NCBI GenBank assembly: GCA_046348855.1
Contig: JAXMDK010000005.1
Location: 98,201-162,200 of the forward strand
DNA: 64,000 bases
Direction: 5' to 3'
Source of the DNA: TMP-24 sp046348855
GTDB taxonomy: Bacteria > Pseudomonadota > Alphaproteobacteria > Rhodobacterales > Rhodobacteraceae
Notes under the pieces: generated by a model
Databases searched by the model: none
What the model was told of the DNA's origin: nothing
What the model saw: only the letters and a program-made list of their open reading frames with translations
Shown: one piece after another, positions 58,317 through 64,000 of the stretch
Position numbering within the stretch: the stretch's first letter is position 1
Layout: the number at the start of each line of letters is the position of its first letter
Translations under genes and position numbers: made by a program

Positions 58317-58646
58317 CTACAGCGCGCAAAGGTCGGACCGGGTCAGGAACCGCCGTTCGCGGCCATTGTCGAGGCTGAACATCCCGCCGCGCCCGGCCAC
58401 CACGTCGATGACCAGATCGGTGTGCCGCCAGACTTCGTATTGCGCGCCGGAGATGTAGAACGGCATCCCGCCGATCTCGCCCAGCCTCACGTCGCGCTCG
58501 CCCAGCCGGAAGTCGCCGGCCGGATAGCACATGGGCGACGACCCGTCGCAGCAACCGCCCGACTGGTGAAACAGGACCGGCCCGTGATCGGCCACGATCT
58601 CGGCCAGAAGCGCCAGCGCCGCCGGCGTCGCGGAAACCGAACCCAT
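58317..58646 (-). CDS. DUF779 protein
   Basis: A 109-residue protein with the Cys-rich DUF779 signature: LFHQSGGCCDGSSPMCYPAGDFRLG, and ISGAQYEVWRHTDLVIDVVAGRGGMFSLDNGRERRFLTRSDLC. Its role is unknown; it regularly accompanies AldB/ExaC-type aldehyde dehydrogenases and AcoR-like regulators, as here. It lies downstream of the dehydrogenase gene past a hairpin. Confidence 0.85.
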   Translation of the reverse strand: MGSVSATPAALALLAEIVADHGPVLFHQSGGCCDGSSPMCYPAGDFRLGERDVRLGEIGGMPFYISGAQYEVWRHTDLVIDVVAGRGGMFSLDNGRERRFLTRSDLCAL

Positions 58647-58670
58647 ATCCTTCCCCCTTCTCGCTGGCCC

Positions 58671-58715
58671 AGATATCCTCCGCGGGGTGTGGGGGGCAGA
58701 CAGCCCCCCGCGACC
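58671..58715 (-). terminator. Terminator-like repeat, copy 1
   Basis: The stem GGGGGGC (58691-58697) with GCCCCCC (58703-58709) lies four nt past the aldehyde dehydrogenase stop. Flanking sequence (ATATCCTC, GGGGTGTGGGG, GCAGA) is shared with the element at 62332, so the two form a repeat family used as intrinsic terminators. Confidence 0.65.
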
Positions 58716-58718
58716 TTC

Positions 58719-60245
<1,527 letters not shown>

Positions 60246-60380
60246 TGTCTTTCCTCCCGGGTTGCGGCGCGACCGGCGCCGTGACGAGGAAAGTCTGGAA
60301 GGATTTGGCCCTTGCGCCTAGCGGCCCGCCGATGCACCGAAGGCCGGTCTGTATCGGGTCCGAGACAGAATGCGCCGCGA

Positions 60381-61391
60381 TCAGAGCGCCAGGCCCAGCG
60401 CGTGCGCCTTGCGGTAGAAGGTGGCGCGCCCGATCCCCAGATCGCGGGCGGCGGCGGTGACATTGCCGCGGCACCGGGCCAGCGCGCGGGCCATCTCGGC
60501 GCGCTGCGCCTCGGCCAGCCCGGCCGAAGGGCCGGCCCCGCCGCCCAGAAGATCGCCGGCCGGCGTCTGGCCGATCATCCGCGCCTCGATCCCCAGATGG
60601 CGGCGCGCCGCGCGGGTCGCACCGATCACCAGATCGTCGCGGTCGATGGCCAAGAGCATCACGCCCTGCGGCGCGCCCTCGCCGCCGCCGGTCGACAGGA
60701 TGCGCGCGCCCGCGAAGGTGGCGCGGAACAGGTCGGCCTCGACCCGCTGGGCGGCATCCTGCACGGTCAGAGCGACCAGGCGCGCAAAGGATTCGTTGAC
60801 ATCGGCACGCGCCGACGACACGTCGATCACCCCGGCCAGTTCGCCTTCGGCGCCGAAGATCGGCGCGCCCATGCAGGTCAGGCCGATGTTGCAGCTGCGA
60901 AAATGCTGATCGCGATAGACCACCACCGGGCGCGCCTCGGCCAGCGCGGTGCCGATGCCGTTGGTGCCCTCGGTGCTCTCGCTCCAGTCCGAACCGGGTG
61001 CAAGCCCCGCCCCGTGAAAATAGGTGGCATCCGCCGGGCGGACCCGCTCCTCCAGCACCAGGCCGCGCGCATCGGTCAAAAGGACCGAACAGCCGGCGTC
61101 CAGCGCCACCCGGGCCAGCCGTTCCAGCACCGGTCCCGCGACCGAGATCAGCAGCCCGCTCGCCTCGCGGATCTGGCGGGTTTCCGCGGCACTCAGCCGG
61201 GTTTCCTCGGCGGCGCGCTCGGGGTCGATCTTGTGATGCAGAAGCGACCGGCGCCACGAGGCGGCAAAGCCGGCCTTGCCCAGCGCCGCCGCGCTGTCGA
61301 TGGACTGACGAACCCAGTCGGCATGCTGACGCCCGTCTTGCGGAACTGGTCTGCCGACGGGCACGATCCGGCTGGTGGCGCCCCTGACCAT
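60381..61391 (-). CDS. AcoR-like regulator with GAF and Fis domains but no AAA+ domain
   Basis: A 336-residue protein. Residues 1-70 resemble AcoR N termini (VRQSIDSAAALGKAGFAASWRRSLLHHKIDPE). A GAF domain follows (CSVLLTDARGLVLEER, WSESTEGTNGIGTALAEARPVVVYRDQHF, CMGAPIFGAEGELAGVIDVSSAR). A PAS-like stretch and a Fis helix-turn-helix (CRGNVTAAARDLGIGRATFYRKAHALGL) close the protein. The sigma-54-activating AAA+ domain is absent, so it must act differently from classical AcoR. It probably controls the neighbouring dehydrogenase. Confidence 0.85.
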   Translation of the reverse strand: MVRGATSRIVPVGRPVPQDGRQHADWVRQSIDSAAALGKAGFAASWRRSLLHHKIDPERAAEETRLSAAETRQIREASGLLISVAGPVLERLARVALDAGCSVLLTDARGLVLEERVRPADATYFHGAGLAPGSDWSESTEGTNGIGTALAEARPVVVYRDQHFRSCNIGLTCMGAPIFGAEGELAGVIDVSSARADVNESFARLVALTVQDAAQRVEADLFRATFAGARILSTGGGEGAPQGVMLLAIDRDDLVIGATRAARRHLGIEARMIGQTPAGDLLGGGAGPSAGLAEAQRAEMARALARCRGNVTAAARDLGIGRATFYRKAHALGLAL

Positions 61392-61482
61392 GCAAAGCCT
61401 CCCGTCTTTGACACGTCGCCACCAGACTGCCGTCGCGCGCACGGTTTGGCAACGGCGCAATCGCCGGCGCAGCGCAGGTGCC

Positions 61483-62241
61483 TCAGCCGTCTGTCTCGGA
61501 ATCAAGACGGTTTTCGCCGCCGTCTGGCCGGCCGCGGAACCCGGTCGCCACCACGAACTTCTCGGAACTGTCCTTGCGGCTGGCCGGCGGCTTGACGTTG
61601 GCGACCTTCTGGAAGGCCCGCTTCAGCGTCGCCTGCAACTGGTTTTCCGCCCCGCCCGCCAGAACCTTGGCGACGAAGGTGCCGCCCTCCTCGAGCACGT
61701 CGAAGGCGAAATCGGCGGCCGCCTCGCACAGCGCGATGATGCGCAGATGGTCGGTTCCCTGATGGCCCGACGAGGCCGCCGCCATGTCCGACATCACCAC
61801 GTCGGCCGGCCCGCCCAGCCAGGCCTTCACCTTCTGGTCGGCGCCGTCCTCCAGGAAATCCAGCTGGTGAATCTCGGCCCCGGCGATCGGTTCGACTTCC
61901 TGCAGGTCGATGCCCAAGACCCGACCGCGCCGCTTGCCCGACTTCTCGCCCAGCGCATTCACCCGCTGCACCGCCACCTGGCACCAGCCCCCCGGCGCGC
62001 AGCCCAGGTCAACCACCCGCGCCCCCGGCACCAGAAAATGGAACTTGTCGTCCAGTTCGAGGATCTTGTAGGCGGCCCGCCCGCGATAGCCTTCCTTTTT
62101 CGCCCGGATCACATAGGGGTCGTTCAGCTGCCGTTCGAGCCACAGCGTCGACGACAGCTTCCGCCCCTTGGCGGTCTTGACCTTGACGCGCAGTTCGCGC
62201 TGCCCGCGCCCCGAGGTGTTTCCCGAAGGTGTCTTCGCCAT
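61483..62241 (-). CDS. rlmE: 23S rRNA (uridine-2552-2'-O)-methyltransferase
   Basis: A 252-residue FtsJ/RrmJ-family enzyme. RAAYKILELDDKFHFL, VVDLGCAPGGWCQVAV (SAM motif), GIDLQEVEPIAG and ADVVMSDMAAASSGHQGTDHLRIIAL carry the K-D-K-E pattern, with the second Lys in GGTFVAKVLAGG. The N-terminal 40 residues are basic. It methylates U2552 in the A loop of 23S rRNA. It follows the Ppx/GppA gene. Confidence 0.94.
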   Translation of the reverse strand: MAKTPSGNTSGRGQRELRVKVKTAKGRKLSSTLWLERQLNDPYVIRAKKEGYRGRAAYKILELDDKFHFLVPGARVVDLGCAPGGWCQVAVQRVNALGEKSGKRRGRVLGIDLQEVEPIAGAEIHQLDFLEDGADQKVKAWLGGPADVVMSDMAAASSGHQGTDHLRIIALCEAAADFAFDVLEEGGTFVAKVLAGGAENQLQATLKRAFQKVANVKPPASRKDSSEKFVVATGFRGRPDGGENRLDSETDG

Positions 62242-62331
62242 AGCCCGCCACCGCCCTTTCCGCCCGCCCGCCTAGCCAAAACCGCGCCCGCCTGCAACCG
62301 CTGCGCCGGTCTCTGCCCTCTTCCGTTCCGA

Positions 62332-62376
62332 AATATCCCGGAGGGGCGTGGGGAGGCAGAGCCTCCCCACCCGACC
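62332..62376 (-). terminator. Terminator-like repeat, copy 2
   Basis: The stem GGGGAGGC (62350-62357) with GCCTCCCC (62361-62368) lies 17 nt past the Ppx/GppA stop. Its flanks (ATATCCCG, GGGGCGTGGGG, GCAGA) match the element at 58671. Confidence 0.65.
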
Positions 62377-62393
62377 CGGCCGGGCGCCCAGCT

Positions 62394-63512
62394 TCAGAAC
62401 GGCCCGTCCTCCAGCACCCCGTCGGCCGACATCTGCGCATAGAGAAGCCCCTCGCGCAGGCCGCGGTCGGCCACCGACAGCCGGTCGGTCGGCCAGACCC
62501 GCATCAGCGCCTGCAGGATCGCCGAGCCGGACATGATCAGCGAATGGCGGTCGCGGCCGATCCGGGGATCGTTGCGCCGCCCTTCGGGGCCGAGCGACAG
62601 GTAGTCGCGGATCACCCGGTCGATCTGGTCGGAACTCATGCGCAACCCGTCGACCTTGGTCCGGTCATAGCGTTTCAGCCCCAGATGGCTGGCGGCGACG
62701 GTGGTCACGGTTCCCGACGTGCCGATGATCTGGAACCCTTCGCGGGTCTGGCTGGCGTTGTAGGGCGAGAAGTTGGACAGCTGCTCCTCGAAATGCCAGC
62801 TCATCAGCGCAAAGCGCGCCGCGTCGTCGTCGACATCGCTGAACTGGTCCTTCAGCGTCGCCACCCCCAGGGGCACCGAAATCCAGTCCACCACCCGCGC
62901 CGCCGGGAACGGGCTTTCCGCCGGGCAGAAACCGGCGTGCAGCCGCATGATCGCACGGGGCCGTTCCGGGCGCGGCACTGACGACAGGTCGATCCACACC
63001 AGTTCGGTCGAGCCTCCGCCGATATCGACGACCAGCAGCTGTTCGGTCTTGGTCGAGACCAGCGGCGCGCAGGAAATCACCGCCAGCCGCGCCTCCTCCT
63101 CGGGCTGGATGATCTCGAGTGGCAGGTCAGTCTCGCGCTGGACCATCTTCAGGAACTCGCGGGAATTCTTCGCCCGCCGGCAGGCCTCGGTCGCCACCAG
63201 CCGCATCCGCTTGACGCCGTGGCTCTCGATCTTCTTGCGGCAGATGTGCAGAGCCTGGACTGTGCGCGCCATCGAGGCGCGGCTGAGCCGGCCCGAAGCC
63301 TCGAGCCCGTGGCCAAGCTGCACCGCCTTGGAAAAGCTGTCGATGACATGGAACTGACTGCCCTTGGGCTGGGCAATCAGCATCCGGCAGCTATTGGTCC
63401 CGAGGTCCAGCGCCGCATAAAGCTGCGCCGGGTCGGGTTTCGCGGTGCTGGGTGGCTCGACCGGAACCGGGAACGCGCCCGCACCGCCGGGACGCCTGGG
63501 CGTCATGATCAC
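62394..63512 (-). CDS. Ppx/GppA family exopolyphosphatase/pppGpp phosphatase
   Basis: A 372-residue actin-fold hydrolase. YAALDLGTNSCRMLIAQPKG is the phosphate 1 motif and LLVVDIGGGSTELVWI the phosphate 2 motif; IGTSGTVTTVAA closes the site. It lacks the C-terminal HD domain of long Ppx. It hydrolyses polyphosphate or pppGpp, which cannot be separated by sequence. The N terminus before residue 25 is Pro-rich and the exact start is uncertain. Confidence 0.88.
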   Translation of the reverse strand: MIMTPRRPGGAGAFPVPVEPPSTAKPDPAQLYAALDLGTNSCRMLIAQPKGSQFHVIDSFSKAVQLGHGLEASGRLSRASMARTVQALHICRKKIESHGVKRMRLVATEACRRAKNSREFLKMVQRETDLPLEIIQPEEEARLAVISCAPLVSTKTEQLLVVDIGGGSTELVWIDLSSVPRPERPRAIMRLHAGFCPAESPFPAARVVDWISVPLGVATLKDQFSDVDDDAARFALMSWHFEEQLSNFSPYNASQTREGFQIIGTSGTVTTVAASHLGLKRYDRTKVDGLRMSSDQIDRVIRDYLSLGPEGRRNDPRIGRDRHSLIMSGSAILQALMRVWPTDRLSVADRGLREGLLYAQMSADGVLEDGPF

Positions 63513-63594
63513 GCCCTCCGATGTAAAGTTGATCCGAACCTATAGGGCATGGCCCGGCTAATCAAGCGCGACTCGGACGGTTCGGACGGCCGAG

Positions 63595-64000
63595 CTAGCG
63601 CGGCGGCGAAGGGATGAACTCGGCCCGGTCGCCCGTCGGCAGGTCGAACAGGCCCTGGCCCCAGTCGGCCTTTTCCCAGGCCTGCCGCGCCACCTCGATC
63701 CGTTCGCGGGACGACGAGACGAAGTTCCACCAGACATGGCGCGGCCCGCCCAAGGTGGCGCCGCCCAGCATCATCAGCCGCGCGCCCTCGGCCCCGGCGG
63801 CGACGGTGATGCGGTCGCCGGGACGGAAGATCATCATGCGGCCGGCCTCGAACCGTTCGCCGGCGATCTCGACCGCGCCCTGGGTGATGTAAAGGCCGCG
63901 GTCCTCGTGGTCGTCGGGCAGCGGGAAGCGCGCACCCGGCGCCAGCACCACATCGCCATAGAAGGCTTCGGAAAACAGCGTTGCCGGGGCCTTTTCGCCA
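63595..64000 (-). CDS. Pirin family protein, N-terminal part outside window
   Basis: The frame ending at 63595 stays open to the right edge, giving about 134 C-terminal residues. FYGDVVLAPGARFPLPDDHEDRGLYITQGAVEIAGERFEAGRMMIFRPGDRITVAAG is the second cupin of pirins, and RHVWWNFVSSSRERIEVARQAWEKADW is the typical C-terminal block. Pirins are metal-binding cupins, some with quercetinase activity. The role here is unknown. Confidence 0.88.
   Translation of the reverse strand, partial: GEKAPATLFSEAFYGDVVLAPGARFPLPDDHEDRGLYITQGAVEIAGERFEAGRMMIFRPGDRITVAAGAEGARLMMLGGATLGGPRHVWWNFVSSSRERIEVARQAWEKADWGQGLFDLPTGDRAEFIPSPPR

Overview
The window comes from a high-GC alphaproteobacterium, almost certainly Rhodobacterales (Rhodobacteraceae/Paracoccaceae). 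The evidence is the nrdR-ribD-ribE-ribBX-ribH-nusB set, an RpoH with an alphaproteobacterial-type sequence, MmcB, small lineage proteins of the DUF6476 and DUF6324 type, a PmtA phosphatidylcholine route, and a tRNA-His with A73 and no encoded G-1. No strain can be named from sequence alone. Most of the window is ordinary, densely packed chromosome with many 1-4 nt ATGA/GTGA gene overlaps.

Layout. 1-5.1 kb: a Suv3-like helicase cut by the window edge, a TPR protein, an SCP2-like/lipase pair and a GST. 5.1-9.1 kb: the four-gene Anbu proteasome-like operon (ATP-grasp, alpha-E, transglutaminase, Anbu). 9.2-16.9 kb: DUF2189, PepF, an M19 dipeptidase, a host-attachment protein, a Gfo/Idh oxidoreductase, and a psd-pssA-pmtA operon that would make PS, PE and PC. 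17.1-24 kb: rpoH, an RluD-type synthase, tRNA-Arg and tRNA-His, mmcB, proC, a tRNA-binding protein and YbjN. 24.0-34.7 kb: a scrambled, deletion-ridden remnant of a Mu-like prophage. Its late tail module plus Dam and nuclease genes lie on the minus strand. Early fragments (truncated gemA) are joined to head genes (portal, MuF fused to gpG, gp37) on the plus strand. 34.8-43.1 kb: a UvrD/PcrA helicase, pyruvate carboxylase and an RhlE helicase. 43.1-52.8 kb: the riboflavin/NusB/NrdR set, interrupted by three opposite-strand capsule genes (kpsS, a Wza/KpsD-like exporter, kpsC). 53-57.7 kb: a DUF616 glycosyltransferase, a glutamine-synthetase-like/aminotransferase pair and a compact Hint-domain protein. 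57.8-64 kb: a YqhA-like membrane protein, a DUF779-ALDH-GAF/Fis regulator cluster, RlmE, Ppx/GppA and a truncated pirin.

The most novel signal is a dispersed intergenic element with up to five hairpins, present in four copies (4885-5110, 34690-34800, 40935-41106 inverted, 42801-43040). Several stems differ between copies by paired, compensatory base changes, so structure rather than sequence appears to be conserved. It lies mainly in the gaps between convergent genes. A second, simpler terminator-like repeat occurs at 58671 and 62332. Other points of interest are the rearrangement junctions and in-frame fusion in the Mu-like remnant, the RibBX enzyme that lacks all GTP-cyclohydrolase zinc cysteines, and the AAA+-less AcoR-like regulator.
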